From positions 1 to 64,000 of the forward strand of contig NZ_QVAI01000018.1 in the NCBI RefSeq assembly GCF_003427025.1: a DNA stretch of 64,000 bases, given 5' to 3'. Below, one piece after another: positions 29,258 through 37,925 of the stretch. Source of the DNA: Jiangella endophytica. GTDB taxonomy: Bacteria; Actinomycetota; Actinomycetes; Jiangellales; Jiangellaceae. The notes below the pieces were generated by a model. The model searched no databases, was not told where the DNA came from, and was given only the letters and a program-made list of their open reading frames with translations. A program made the translations under genes and the position numbers. The first letter of the stretch is position 1. The number at the start of each line of letters is the position of its first letter.

Positions 29258-30019
29258 TCAGCCCGGCATTCGCCCCAGCACGACGGTCGATTCGTCGTCG
29301 TGGTGCTCGGTCGCCGTCAGGCCGGCCGCCGTGAGGGCGTCGACGGCGGCCGCGGCCTGGGCGGCGCTCATCTCCAGCAGCAGGACGCCGTCGTCGCTCA
29401 GCCAGTCCGGCGCGCCGACGGCGATGCGCCGCACCAACTCCAGTCCGTCGCCGCCGCCGTCGAGGGCGGTGAGTGGTTCGTGCTCGCGGGCCTCGGGCGG
29501 CATCAGCGCGATGGCCGCCGTGGGCACGTAGGGCGGGCTCGCCAGCAGCACGTCGACGCGGCCGCGCAGCCCGCTCGGCAGCGCGCCGTAGAGGTCGCCC
29601 TGGTGGACGCGGCCGGCCGGTTCGACGTTGCGGCGCGCGCACGCGACGGCCGCAGGGTCGACGTCGGCGGCGTGCAGTTCGACATCGCCGGCCCCGCGGA
29701 CGACGGCGAGCCCGAGCGCCCCTGTCCCGCAGCACAGGTCGACGACCACCGCGCCCGGGCGCACCCGCCGCCGCGCGAGGTCGACGAGCAGCTCGCTGCG
29801 GTGCCTGGGCACGAACACGCCCGGATCGACGGCGACGCGCAGCCCGGCGAACTCGGCCCAGCCCAGGACGTGCTCGAGCGGCTCCCCGGCGACTCGCCGC
29901 ACGACCATCGCCTCGGCCTCGGCCGGGGTGGCGGCGGTCTCGTCGATCAGCCGCGCCTCGTCCTCGGCGAACACACACCCCGCCGCCCGCAACCGCGCGA
30001 CGACTCGCTGGTCCAGCAC
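29258..30019 (-). CDS. PrmC-like putative protein-(glutamine-N5) methyltransferase
   Basis: A 253-aa class I methyltransferase close to the HemK/PrmC family. It has the N-terminal helical part (EAEAMVVRRVAGEPLEHVLGW), the bridging strand VDPGVFVPRHRSELLVD, the SAM site VVVDLCCGTGALGLAV, and SPPYVP (161-166), where PrmC has the substrate-glutamine NPPY motif. The Asn-to-Ser change at this motif is known in the actinobacterial subgroup annotated as putative N(5)-glutamine methyltransferases. It is therefore probably a paralogue with a different target, rather than the release-factor enzyme. It stands alone on the minus strand after the macrodomain remnant. Confidence 0.8.
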   Translation of the reverse strand: MLDQRVVARLRAAGCVFAEDEARLIDETAATPAEAEAMVVRRVAGEPLEHVLGWAEFAGLRVAVDPGVFVPRHRSELLVDLARRRVRPGAVVVDLCCGTGALGLAVVRGAGDVELHAADVDPAAVACARRNVEPAGRVHQGDLYGALPSGLRGRVDVLLASPPYVPTAAIALMPPEAREHEPLTALDGGGDGLELVRRIAVGAPDWLSDDGVLLLEMSAAQAAAAVDALTAAGLTATEHHDDESTVVLGRMPG

Positions 30020-30122
30020 ACCGCCACCCTAGATGAGTGAGTCCGAAGGATCTCTCGTGGTCGTGAGCGACGAAGGAGCGTTCACCGCGCTGGTCTGCCG
30101 GGTGTGGAAGCGGCGTGGCCTG

Positions 30123-30214
30123 CCTTGGCAAGGCCTGTCACCTCCTTGGCAAGGTCCACGGTCGCCCGAGCGTCCGGCTCATCCCGATGTGCGGGGCGAC
30201 GAGCCTTGCCAAGG
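30123..30214. repeat. Three copies of an 11-bp palindrome
   Basis: CCTTGGCAAGG at 30123-30133 and 30144-30154, and CCTTGCCAAGG at 30204-30214, the last inside the end of the macrodomain remnant. The central base differs in the third copy, so read on the other strand it is the same word. Confidence 0.7.
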
Positions 30215-30478
30215 TGGCCGAGTCCGGACCTTGCCGCCCCACGACCGACCATCGGGCTCGTTCACGATGTAGCGCGGACCATCGCTCGCGCCGGTGGGCC
30301 ACACGTGTCTGCGGCCGGGGCGCAACTCACCCGCCCGAGCCGCCTCCGCGTAGGCCTCGACCATCGCCGGGTGGGCCGCCTTGAACTGAGCGGCCCTGCC
30401 CTCGCCCATGACGCCGCGGATGTTCACCGCGTCGACCAGCGCGTCGGCGTCGGCGGCCAGCAGGTCGCCGCGCAGCAC
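30179..30478 (-). pseudogene. Truncated macrodomain (ADP-ribose binding) protein
   Basis: 99 residues that match the N-terminal half of a DarG/YmdB-like macrodomain: RGDLLAADADALVDAVNIRG, VMGEGRAAQFKAAHPAM, then RPGRRHVWPTGASDGPRYIV and WGGKVR. A full macrodomain is about 150-170 aa; here the match ends right after WGGKVR and the frame reads into unrelated sequence with a stop. The glycine-rich phosphate loop of the second half is missing and cannot be found in the ~160 bases left before the next gene. The GTG start is 25 bases after the CitE stop, so it is the last gene of the long operon. Probably a remnant, though a short functional product cannot be excluded. Confidence 0.7.
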
Positions 30479-30502
30479 CTGGATCCCCAGGGTCCAGGTG
30501 CG

Positions 30503-31381
30503 TCAGCGCGGTCCGACCACCTCGGCGGCCGCGGCGGCGGTGCGGTCGGCGAGGGCGAGCACCTTCTGGGCCTGCTCGACCATCGCGACGTCGATGAAGC
30601 GGCCGCCGGGGAGGACGGCGACGCCGGAGCCGGAGGCCGCCGCGGCTTCGACCGCGGCGACCACCTCGGCCGCGCGGGCGACCTCGTCCGGCGACGGGCG
30701 GAAGGCGGCCTCGATGACCGGCAGCTGCTTCGGGTGGATCGCGGCCCGGCCGACGAAGCCCAGTTCGCGGCCGCGCGCGCACGAGGCGGCGAGGCCGTCG
30801 GCGTCGGAGAGGTCGGTCCAGACGGCCATCGCCGGGGCCGGCAGCCCGGCCGCCCGTGCCGCCACCACCAGCCGCTGCCGGCACCACGCCAGCCCGGCGC
30901 CGGCCCCGTCGCCGGCCCCGTCGGTCGGCAACCCGAGGTCGGACGCGAGGTCCGCCTCGCCCAGCCCGATCGACGCCACGCCCAGGGCCGACGCGATCGC
31001 GTACGCCGCCTCGACCCCGGCCGCCGTCTCGAGCAGCGCGTGCACCGGACGGTCCCCCACCACCGAGCGCACCGCGGCGACGTCGGCAGGCGACGACACC
31101 TTCGGCACCCGCACGGACACCGACGGAGGCAGCCCGGCGACCAGCGCGAGGTCGTCCGCGCACCACGGCGTGCCGGGAGCGTTGACCCGCACCTGCACGT
31201 CCCGCGCCGGGTCGGCGGCCGGCACCACGGACAGCACGCCGGCCCGCGCCGACGACTTCGCCGACGGTGCCACCGCGTCCTCGAGGTCGAGGATCACGAC
31301 GTCGGCCGACGAGGCCAGCGCCTTTTCGGCGCGGTCGGGCCGGTCGGCGGGCACGTACAGCAGGGTCAGGACCAGGCTCAT
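30503..31381 (-). CDS. CitE-like HpcH/HpaI family CoA-ester lyase
   Basis: A 292-aa TIM-barrel lyase. Seen: N-terminal LLYVPADRPDRAEKAL, the Mg/substrate block VVILDLEDAVAP (D32, E34, D35), RVNAPGTPWCADDLA, RVPKVSSPADV, LLETAAGVEAAYAIA and the C-terminal GRAAIHPKQLPVIEAAF. Family members cleave or form C-C bonds of citryl-, malyl- or citramalyl-type CoA thioesters. Its ATG overlaps the stop of the CoA-transferase gene by 4 bases, so the two are coupled and probably act in series: the transferase makes the CoA ester and this enzyme splits it. The specific substrate cannot be read from sequence. Confidence 0.85.
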   Translation of the reverse strand: MSLVLTLLYVPADRPDRAEKALASSADVVILDLEDAVAPSAKSSARAGVLSVVPAADPARDVQVRVNAPGTPWCADDLALVAGLPPSVSVRVPKVSSPADVAAVRSVVGDRPVHALLETAAGVEAAYAIASALGVASIGLGEADLASDLGLPTDGAGDGAGAGLAWCRQRLVVAARAAGLPAPAMAVWTDLSDADGLAASCARGRELGFVGRAAIHPKQLPVIEAAFRPSPDEVARAAEVVAAVEAAAASGSGVAVLPGGRFIDVAMVEQAQKVLALADRTAAAAAEVVGPR

Positions 31382-32565
31382 ACGACTCCCTCGGAGCGAA
31401 GCGCCGCGATGTCATCCACCGCATAGCCGAGTTCGACCAGGACGTCGGACGTGTCGGCGCCGTGCGCCCGCCCGGCCCACCGCACCGCTCCCGGCGTCTC
31501 GGAGAGCCGGAACAGCACGTTCTGCATCGCGACCTCGCCGAGGTCGGCGTCCGGCACCCGCAGCACGGTCTCCAGCGCGGCCAGCTGCGGGTCCACGACC
31601 AGGTCCGACGCGTCGTAGACGGGCGCCACCGCGGCCTCGGCCCGCTCGAACTGCGCCACCACCTCGTCGCGGGTCCGCGCCGCGACCCAGGCCCCGACGG
31701 CGGCGTCGAGCTCGTCGACGTGCGCGGCCCGGCCGGAGCCGGTCGCGAACCACGGCTCGTCGACGACCTCGGGCCGGCCGACCAGCCGCATGACCCGTTC
31801 GGCGATGCTCTGCGAGCTGGTCGACACCGCGACCCAGCGGCCGTCGGAGGTGCGGTACGTGTTGCGCGGCGCGTTGTTCGCCGACCGGTTGCCGGTCCGC
31901 TGCTGCACCGTCGCGAGCTGGTCCCACCGGGTCAGCTGCGGCCCGAGCACGGACAGCATCGGCTCGATGATCGCGAGGTCGACGACCTGCCCTCGCCCGC
32001 TGGCGGCCCGGGACGACAGCGCGGCCGTGACCGCGAACGCCGTCGCCAGCGCCGTGATGCCGTCGGCCAGCCCGAACGGCGGGAGGGTCGGCGGGCCGTC
32101 CGGCTCACCGGTCATCGCGGCGAACCCGCTCATCGCCTCGGCCAGCGTGCCGAACCCGGGCCGCCGCCGGTACGGGCCGATCTGCCCGAAGCCGGTGACG
32201 CGCGCGAGGATCAGCCCCGGGTTCTCCTTCGACAGCTCGGGGTAGCCGAGGTTCCACCGCTCCAGCGTGTCCGGACGGAAGTTCTCGATGACGACGTCGG
32301 ACTCGCGCGCCAGCCGCCGGAACACCTCCTGGCCACGCTCGTGCGACAGGTCCAGCGTCATCGTCCGCTTGTTGCGGCCGAGCGTCTTCCACCACAGGTT
32401 CTGCCCGTCCTTCGCCGGCCCGTGCCCGCGGGACGGGTCCGGCCGGCGCGGGTGCTCGACCTTGACGACGTCGGCGCCCATGTCGCCGAGGTGCATCGCG
32501 GCGATCGGCCCGGCGAACAGCGTCGCGGCATCGACGACCCGCAGCCCGGTCAGCGGCCCGTTCAC
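31378..32565 (-). CDS. Family III CoA-transferase (CaiB/BaiF)
   Basis: A 395-aa enzyme that moves CoA between carboxylic acids. The start GPLTGLRVVDAATLFAGPIA and the CoA-binding ADVVKVEHPRRPDPSR are typical. The probable acyl-linked aspartate is D168 in PPFGLADGITALA. VVIENFRPDTLERW and NRSANNAPRNTYRTSDGRWV also match the family. GTG at 32565 overlaps the stop of the upstream gene (GTGA); a longer in-frame extension is non-coding. It sits between the barrel/FGE-like gene and the CitE-like gene in the ADP-ribosylglycohydrolase operon and likely activates an acid released in that pathway. Confidence 0.9.
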   Translation of the reverse strand: MNGPLTGLRVVDAATLFAGPIAAMHLGDMGADVVKVEHPRRPDPSRGHGPAKDGQNLWWKTLGRNKRTMTLDLSHERGQEVFRRLARESDVVIENFRPDTLERWNLGYPELSKENPGLILARVTGFGQIGPYRRRPGFGTLAEAMSGFAAMTGEPDGPPTLPPFGLADGITALATAFAVTAALSSRAASGRGQVVDLAIIEPMLSVLGPQLTRWDQLATVQQRTGNRSANNAPRNTYRTSDGRWVAVSTSSQSIAERVMRLVGRPEVVDEPWFATGSGRAAHVDELDAAVGAWVAARTRDEVVAQFERAEAAVAPVYDASDLVVDPQLAALETVLRVPDADLGEVAMQNVLFRLSETPGAVRWAGRAHGADTSDVLVELGYAVDDIAALRSEGVV

Positions 32566-34535
32566 GTCGTCACCCCCACGGCGCAGCGGAAGCCGACGGA
32601 CGGCGACCGGTCCAGCCCCGCGCCCATCAGCAGGTACTTCGCCGAGAAGCCGGGCGCGCGGCGGCCGCCGTCGAAGTACCAGTCCGACCCGCTGGGCACC
32701 CAGTCCGACCCGCCCTTGAGGACGACGAACCGGGTGCGGCCGTCGGCGTGCTCGCTTTCGGTCAGGTTCCAGACGGCGGGCGCGCCGCGCTCCAGCAGCC
32801 CGGCCTCGCCGGCGATCTGCCACTCGTCCTCGGCCGGCAGCCGCCACCCGGCCCACGCGGCGTACGCGCGGGCGTCGGCGAGGTCGACGTACGTGACCGG
32901 TTCGGCGCCGCGGCCCGCCGGTGGCACGCCGTCGCGCCAGTGCGCGAGGAACCGCTCCGGCCGAAGCGGCCGGTACCCGGTCGCGGCGCGGAACGCGGCG
33001 AACTCGTCGTTGCTGACCTCCGTGCGGCCGATCGCGAACGGCTCGACGGCGACGCGGCGGTGCGCGGTGCCGGCGGCATGCAGGCGCGGCGGCAGCGGCT
33101 TCCACTCGTCGACGTACGGCGCCTCGTCGTAGAGGCCGGTCTCGCGGACGCGGTACCGGACGACGAGGTCGTGCCGGCCGCCGTCCACCCGGACCAGACC
33201 GGGCGGCACCGCCGCGACCACCCGCGCGGGCGCCGGCACCCGCACCGCCGGCCGCCGCGGGAAGGTCGCGTCCGGATCGACGGCGACGGACCCGGGCGCG
33301 ACGTCGGCGGCCAGCACGGCCGCGACCCCGCCGGCGGGCAGCCGGCCGCCGATCACCGTCCGCCCGTCGTCGCGCTTCGTCACCGTCAGCGCCGCGCCGG
33401 TGGTCAGCTCGGTGAACGCTCCCGGCGCGACGTCTGTCACCAGCCAGGGACCGGACCACTCGGCGTCGCTCCGGTTCACCACGGTCCACAACGCGACGCC
33501 GTCGTGCACCCACCGCGACGCGTACACCGGCGCGCCGTCGCCCGGGTGATCGGCCAGCGGCGTCCAGTCCTCGCCCTGCAGCCAGTCGCGGTACTCGCGC
33601 TGCACACGGCGCATCGAGCGCAGCAGCGACCGGTCCCGGGCGCTCCAGCCCACCCAGACGCCGAACACCGTCTCCCACACCAGGATCCCGGAGCCGTTCA
33701 GCCAGGCCGACTGCAGCTCCTCCAGGTGGCTGTGGTTCCAGCGGCGCGTGTGGTGCAGCACGTGGCGACGCTCGAACCAGGTCGCTCGCAGCACGCCCGG
33801 CACGGGTGAGTCGGCGAACCACTGCGCCCACGACGTCGTGTGGTCGTGCACGCGGGCCAGCGGGAGCCGCGACTCGCCCTCCATCGACAGCCCCGGCCGC
33901 AGCGCGTCCAGCCCGGCGCGGACCTCGGCCGAGCCCTCCTTCGAGCTGTCCAGGAAGACGCCGTCGGCGCCGAGGCGGTCGACCAGATCAACAAGGACTC
34001 CGGCACCGGACATGTGCGGCCTCGACTGAGAAGCGTGTCTCGGCCGTTCCTCCCACGGGTAGTACGAGACGAACACCCGCACCCCCGCGGCCTGGAAGGC
34101 GGCGACGACGGACGGCAGCTCGGGCACGTCGAAGAAGGCGAACTGGTCGCGCTCGTCGATGCCCTCGTTCGGGTACGCGTGCCAGAGGACGACGCCGTCG
34201 AACCCGCCGAACTCCCGCGTGGCCGCGGTGAGGTAGCCGCCGACGTCGAACCGGCCGGTCGCGTGGTCGTAGAGCAGCTCGTCCCAGAGCCAGGTCAGCG
34301 CGACGACGAACCCGTCGGTGCGCTCGACGTCGTAGCGCGACCCGTCGTAGCCCACCCGGGCGCCGGTCCGCCAGCGGGTGAGCGCCGACCGCCACGCCGC
34401 CCAGTCCGCGGGGTCGTCCGGCGCGGCGAAGATCTTCGCCTCGTCCAGCACCGACAGGTCGGCGGACGGGGCCAGCGGCACCGTCGCGGGCCGGTCGATC
34501 GGGCGCGGGACGTACGGGTTCGGCTCGCCGCTCAC
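32562..34535 (-). CDS. Barrel protein fused to formylglycine-enzyme-like domain
   Basis: A 657-aa cytosolic protein with two parts. Residues ~1-300 look like a glycoside-hydrolase-type TIM barrel (GFDGVVLWHAYPNEGIDERD, VRVFVSYYPWEERPRH, RLGADGVFLDSSKEGS, LSMEGESRLPLARVH), followed by a beta domain. Residues ~485-655 match the FGE-sulfatase fold: FAIGRTEVSNDEFAAFRAAT, YVDLADARAYAAWAGWRLPAEDEW, FVVLKGGSDWVPSGSDWYFD and VGFRCAV. The copper-binding cysteine pair of true formylglycine-generating enzymes is absent at the expected place (DWVPSGSDW), so this domain probably binds or acts otherwise. GTG start overlaps the ribokinase stop. The GH family is not identified; putative carboxylates are the Asp in GVFLDSS and Glu in SMEGES. 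Confidence 0.7.
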   Translation of the reverse strand: MSGEPNPYVPRPIDRPATVPLAPSADLSVLDEAKIFAAPDDPADWAAWRSALTRWRTGARVGYDGSRYDVERTDGFVVALTWLWDELLYDHATGRFDVGGYLTAATREFGGFDGVVLWHAYPNEGIDERDQFAFFDVPELPSVVAAFQAAGVRVFVSYYPWEERPRHASQSRPHMSGAGVLVDLVDRLGADGVFLDSSKEGSAEVRAGLDALRPGLSMEGESRLPLARVHDHTTSWAQWFADSPVPGVLRATWFERRHVLHHTRRWNHSHLEELQSAWLNGSGILVWETVFGVWVGWSARDRSLLRSMRRVQREYRDWLQGEDWTPLADHPGDGAPVYASRWVHDGVALWTVVNRSDAEWSGPWLVTDVAPGAFTELTTGAALTVTKRDDGRTVIGGRLPAGGVAAVLAADVAPGSVAVDPDATFPRRPAVRVPAPARVVAAVPPGLVRVDGGRHDLVVRYRVRETGLYDEAPYVDEWKPLPPRLHAAGTAHRRVAVEPFAIGRTEVSNDEFAAFRAATGYRPLRPERFLAHWRDGVPPAGRGAEPVTYVDLADARAYAAWAGWRLPAEDEWQIAGEAGLLERGAPAVWNLTESEHADGRTRFVVLKGGSDWVPSGSDWYFDGGRRAPGFSAKYLLMGAGLDRSPSVGFRCAVGVTT

Positions 34536-35422
34536 GACGCCTCCGCCAGGAACGCGTCGATCTCGGCGCGGTCAGGCATCGACGACGACGCACCCGGCCG
34601 CCGCACCGACAGCGCGGCCGCCGCCGACGCACGTCGCAGCGCGTCGTCCCAGTGCAGCCCTTCGGCGAGACCGACGGCCAGCACTCCGGCGAAGGTGTCG
34701 CCGGCCGCCGTCGTGTCGACCGCCTCGACCGGGAACGCCGGCACCGCGGTCTCGTCGCCCGCCCGCAACCGCAGCGCGCCGCGCCCGCCGAGCGTGACGA
34801 CGACGTCGCCGCCGCCCGCGGCCAGCGACCGCGCGGCCTCGACCGGGTCCGCGACGCCGGCCAGCAGCGCCGCCTCGTGCTCGTTCGGCACCAGGACGTC
34901 CACCGCTGCCAGCAGCTCCGGCGGCAGCGGCACGGCCGGCGCCGGGGTCAGCACGACCCGCACGCCGCGCGACCTCGCGTAGAGCGCCGCCTCCGTGACC
35001 AGCGGCAACGGCAGCTCCAGCTGCAGCAATACGAGCTGCGCCGCGTCCAGGGCGGCCCTGTGCGCGTCGGTCAGTGCCGTCACCGTCGCGTTCGCGCCCG
35101 GCACCACGACGATCGAGTTGTCGCCGGTGGCGTCGACGGTGATGTGCGCGGTCCCGGTGGGCTGGTCGCTCACGGCCAGCCCGGACACGTCGATGCCGGC
35201 GCCGGCGAGCAGCGCCGTGACGCGCCGGCCGAAGTCGTCGTCGCCCACGGCGCCGAGGAACGCGACGTCGCCACCGGCCCGGGCCGCCGCGAGCGCCTGG
35301 TTGGCGCCCTTGCCACCGGGGACGGTGGTGAAGGTGCGGCCGGTGACGGTCTCGCCGCGGCCGGGCGCGCGGTCGACGGTGGCGACGAGGTCCATATTGG
35401 CGCTGCCGAGGACGGCGATCAT
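34532..35422 (-). CDS. rbsK: Ribokinase (PfkB family)
   Basis: A 296-aa sugar kinase. N-terminal VLGSANMDLVATVDRAPGRG and PGGKGANQALAAARAGG are the ribokinase substrate-binding block; C-terminal DTTAAGDTFAGVL holds the catalytic base D242 and anion hole. The NMD and GGKGANQA motifs favour ribokinase over fructokinase. It would phosphorylate ribose to ribose-5-phosphate in the cytosol. It is coupled by 4-base overlaps to an ADP-ribosylglycohydrolase upstream and the barrel/FGE-like gene downstream, which strongly suggests that ribose is a product of the hydrolases in this operon. Confidence 0.88.
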   Translation of the reverse strand: MIAVLGSANMDLVATVDRAPGRGETVTGRTFTTVPGGKGANQALAAARAGGDVAFLGAVGDDDFGRRVTALLAGAGIDVSGLAVSDQPTGTAHITVDATGDNSIVVVPGANATVTALTDAHRAALDAAQLVLLQLELPLPLVTEAALYARSRGVRVVLTPAPAVPLPPELLAAVDVLVPNEHEAALLAGVADPVEAARSLAAGGGDVVVTLGGRGALRLRAGDETAVPAFPVEAVDTTAAGDTFAGVLAVGLAEGLHWDDALRRASAAAALSVRRPGASSSMPDRAEIDAFLAEAS

Positions 35423-36765
35423 CGCAGTGCCTCCCCCGCGGCGATCGTCCGGGCGGCCAGCGCGTCGAAGCCGATGCCGTCGAACCCGGCCAGCGTGGTG
35501 CTCATGCGGTTGCGCAGCGGCGCGATCCACCGCTGCGGCAGCGCGGCGGCGCCGGTCAATGCGCCGACGATCGAGCCGACCGTGGCGCCGTTGGAGTCGG
35601 TGTCCCAGCCGCCGCTCACGACGGCGGTGATCGAGCGCTCGTAGTCACCGTCGCCGTGCACCAGCGCGGCCACGACCAGCGCGGCGTTGTTCAGGACGTG
35701 CACCCAGTGCAGGTGCCCGTAGCGGGCCTCGATCGCGTCGACGACGGCCTCCCAGCCCGGTTCCTTCGCGGCCGCTTCGCGGGCGAAGCGGACCGCCTCG
35801 GCGTAGCGCGACGACGCCGGCACGACCGACAGCCCGGCGTCCAGGACCTCGTCGACCGACGACGCGACCAGCGCCGCCGAGCACGCGGCGGCCGCGAACA
35901 GCTCGCCGTACACGCCGTTGCGGGTGTGGCTCAGGACGGCGTCTCGCCAGGCCAGCTCGGCCGCGCCCGCGCGGTCCCCGGGTCGCGTCCAGCCGAACAC
36001 GTCGCCGCGGATCTGCGCTCCGATCCAGTCGCGGAACGGGTTGCGCACGGTCGCGGTGGCCGGCGGCAGGTGGCCGAGCAGCAGGTTGCGGTAGGCGACC
36101 CGCTCGGCGGTGAACACCCGTCCGGCCGGCAGCGACGCCAGCCAGCTCTCCGCGACGTCGACCGTGGTGAAATCTGCGCCACGGGTCTCCAGCAGCGCGA
36201 GGTTCAGCATCGGGAAGTTGAGGTCGTCGTCCTCGGGCATGCCGTCGATGTTCTCGGCCAGGCTGGTCGTCGCGCTGCGCCGGTTCCACGGCCAGCGGGC
36301 CGCGACGTCGTCGGGCAGGCCGGCGGCGGTGAACCAGCCGGCCAGCGGCCAGCGGCCGGTCGCCTCCAGGATCTCCCGGATCCCGGCGCGCGAGATCTTC
36401 TCCACCGGCTTGCCGAGCAGGCAGCCGGCGGCGCGGCCCAGCCAGGCGCCGTGCACGCGGTCCGGCGACGGCGCCACGCCGCCGGGCTCGCCCGCCGGCC
36501 AGGCCGCCCGCAGCTCGTCCAGTGCGGTCGGCTCGGCCGCGTCGAACGGCGACGGCCGCGCGTCGATCTCGTCCAGCAGTTCGGCGGCCAGCGCCCGCAG
36601 CTCCGGCGGCGCCGCGACGTCGGACGCGCCCGACCGCACCGGCGCGTCGTCGCCGCCGGCCGCGGTCCATCGCGAGCGCAGGTCGGCGACGTCGACACCG
36701 TCCTCGGCGGCCTGGGCGAACGCGTGCCCGACCAGGTCCTCCGACTGGATCCAGGTCAGCCTCAT
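35419..36765 (-). CDS. ADP-ribosylglycohydrolase family protein 1 (long form)
   Basis: A 448-aa ARH/DraG-fold protein. About 105 residues precede the ARH domain (MRLTWIQSEDLVGHAF onward), unlike the other three copies. The domain starts GAWLGRAAGCLLGKPVEK. The first metal motif reads EDDD (GMPEDDDLNF, 178-181) in place of the usual TDDT. The second is intact, GGWDTDSNGATVGSIVGAL. ARH enzymes use two Mg ions to cleave O- or N-glycosidic bonds of ADP-ribosyl groups or related ribosides. It is the last of four tandem paralogues, with 4-base overlaps on both sides (ARH2 and ribokinase). The target is unknown; a free nucleoside-like substrate seems more likely than a protein. Confidence 0.85.
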   Translation of the reverse strand: MRLTWIQSEDLVGHAFAQAAEDGVDVADLRSRWTAAGGDDAPVRSGASDVAAPPELRALAAELLDEIDARPSPFDAAEPTALDELRAAWPAGEPGGVAPSPDRVHGAWLGRAAGCLLGKPVEKISRAGIREILEATGRWPLAGWFTAAGLPDDVAARWPWNRRSATTSLAENIDGMPEDDDLNFPMLNLALLETRGADFTTVDVAESWLASLPAGRVFTAERVAYRNLLLGHLPPATATVRNPFRDWIGAQIRGDVFGWTRPGDRAGAAELAWRDAVLSHTRNGVYGELFAAAACSAALVASSVDEVLDAGLSVVPASSRYAEAVRFAREAAAKEPGWEAVVDAIEARYGHLHWVHVLNNAALVVAALVHGDGDYERSITAVVSGGWDTDSNGATVGSIVGALTGAAALPQRWIAPLRNRMSTTLAGFDGIGFDALAARTIAAGEALR

Positions 36766-37925
36766 GCCCCCGCCTCTCCCATGAGTCCGCCGAAAGCCTG
36801 GTCCACCGCCTGCCGGCGGGCCTGGTCGGCCGCCCGCACCCGCGCCGTCACCGCCGCCAGCCGCTCCCCCGGCCCTGCGAGGTCCACCTTGCTGGCCGCC
36901 GCGACCGCCGTCACCAGGTCGGCCGGCACCGCCGCGCGGCCGCCGAGCGCCCCGGCGACGGCCCCGGCCATCGAGGCGATCGAGTCGGAGTCGCGGCCGT
37001 AGTTGACGCCGCCGATCACGGCGTCGCGCCAGTCGCCGCCGGCGATGGCCAGGAAGCCCAGCGCGACCGGCAGCTCCTCGATGGTGTGCACACGGCTCGG
37101 CCGCCGGGCGCCGAGGCCCTGGTTGCGGTAGTCCTCGCCGACGGTGTCGTACGGCGCGACGGCGGCGCGCAGCTTGCCGGACTCGACCGCCTCGGTCCAG
37201 TGCCCGATCGAGGCCGCGGTGTCGAGCACCGCCTCGATGCCCGCCCTCGTCCCGTCCTTGGCCAGCCGCACCGCCACGGCCAGCACATCGTCGACCGTCG
37301 CGCCGGGCGCCGCGGCCGCGGCCACACAGGCGGCCATGACGCCGGCGGCCTCGCGTCCGTAGGACGACTGGTGCGCGCCGGCGACGTCGACCGCCTCGGC
37401 GTAGGCGGTCTCCGGGTCCGTGGCGTTGACGATGCCGACCGGCGCGATGTACATCGCCGCGCCACAGTTCACCGCGTTGCCGACGCCGGCCTCGCGCGGG
37501 TCGGCGTGCCCCCAGTGCAGCCGCAGCGCCATGTACTTCTCCGCGAGGAAGACCCGCTGCAACGGCAGTGCCTCGGCCTCCAGCTCGGGGATCCAGACCT
37601 TGCGGCCGATCATCAGCGGCACCAGCCGCTCGGCGACGTCGTACGCCGTCAGGTGGGCGCCGGCCTGCTCGTACACGTCGACCACGAGGTGCGTCATCAG
37701 GGTGTCGTCGGTGACGTTGCCGTCGCCCTTGTGGTACGGCGCGATGGGCCGCGCGGTGCGCCAGTCCTCGTAGTACGGCGGCACGATGCCCTCGACCCAG
37801 CCGCCCCACCGGTCCCGGATCTGCTGTGGCGACCAGCCCTCCGTCGCACCACCGAGCGCGTCGCCGACGGCGGCTCCCGTCAGGCATCCGACCGCGGTGT
37901 CGATGAGTGCGTCACTGGTCAACAC
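36762..37925 (-). CDS. ADP-ribosylglycohydrolase family protein 2
   Basis: A 387-aa ARH/DraG-fold protein with both metal-binding motifs: TDDT at 72-75 (GDGNVTDDTLMTHLVVDVY) and GRDSDSIASMAGAVAGALGG near the C-terminus. The opening IDTAVGCLTGAAVGDALGG is typical. The motif set of a catalytically competent family member is present. I choose the GTG at 37925 (GGAAAGGAAACCA upstream), overlapping the ARH3 stop by 14 bases; a TTG codon follows it directly and could also serve. It overlaps ARH1 by ATGA. The HWGHADPREAGVGNAVNCGA block is specific to this copy and may shape substrate choice. Confidence 0.88.
   Translation of the reverse strand: MLTSDALIDTAVGCLTGAAVGDALGGATEGWSPQQIRDRWGGWVEGIVPPYYEDWRTARPIAPYHKGDGNVTDDTLMTHLVVDVYEQAGAHLTAYDVAERLVPLMIGRKVWIPELEAEALPLQRVFLAEKYMALRLHWGHADPREAGVGNAVNCGAAMYIAPVGIVNATDPETAYAEAVDVAGAHQSSYGREAAGVMAACVAAAAAPGATVDDVLAVAVRLAKDGTRAGIEAVLDTAASIGHWTEAVESGKLRAAVAPYDTVGEDYRNQGLGARRPSRVHTIEELPVALGFLAIAGGDWRDAVIGGVNYGRDSDSIASMAGAVAGALGGRAAVPADLVTAVAAASKVDLAGPGERLAAVTARVRAADQARRQAVDQAFGGLMGEAGA

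Noticed and set aside
29258-30019. True PrmC release-factor methyltransferase
   Set aside because: The NPPY motif is SPPY and the gene is not beside prfA; more likely the related putative N5-glutamine methyltransferase subgroup.
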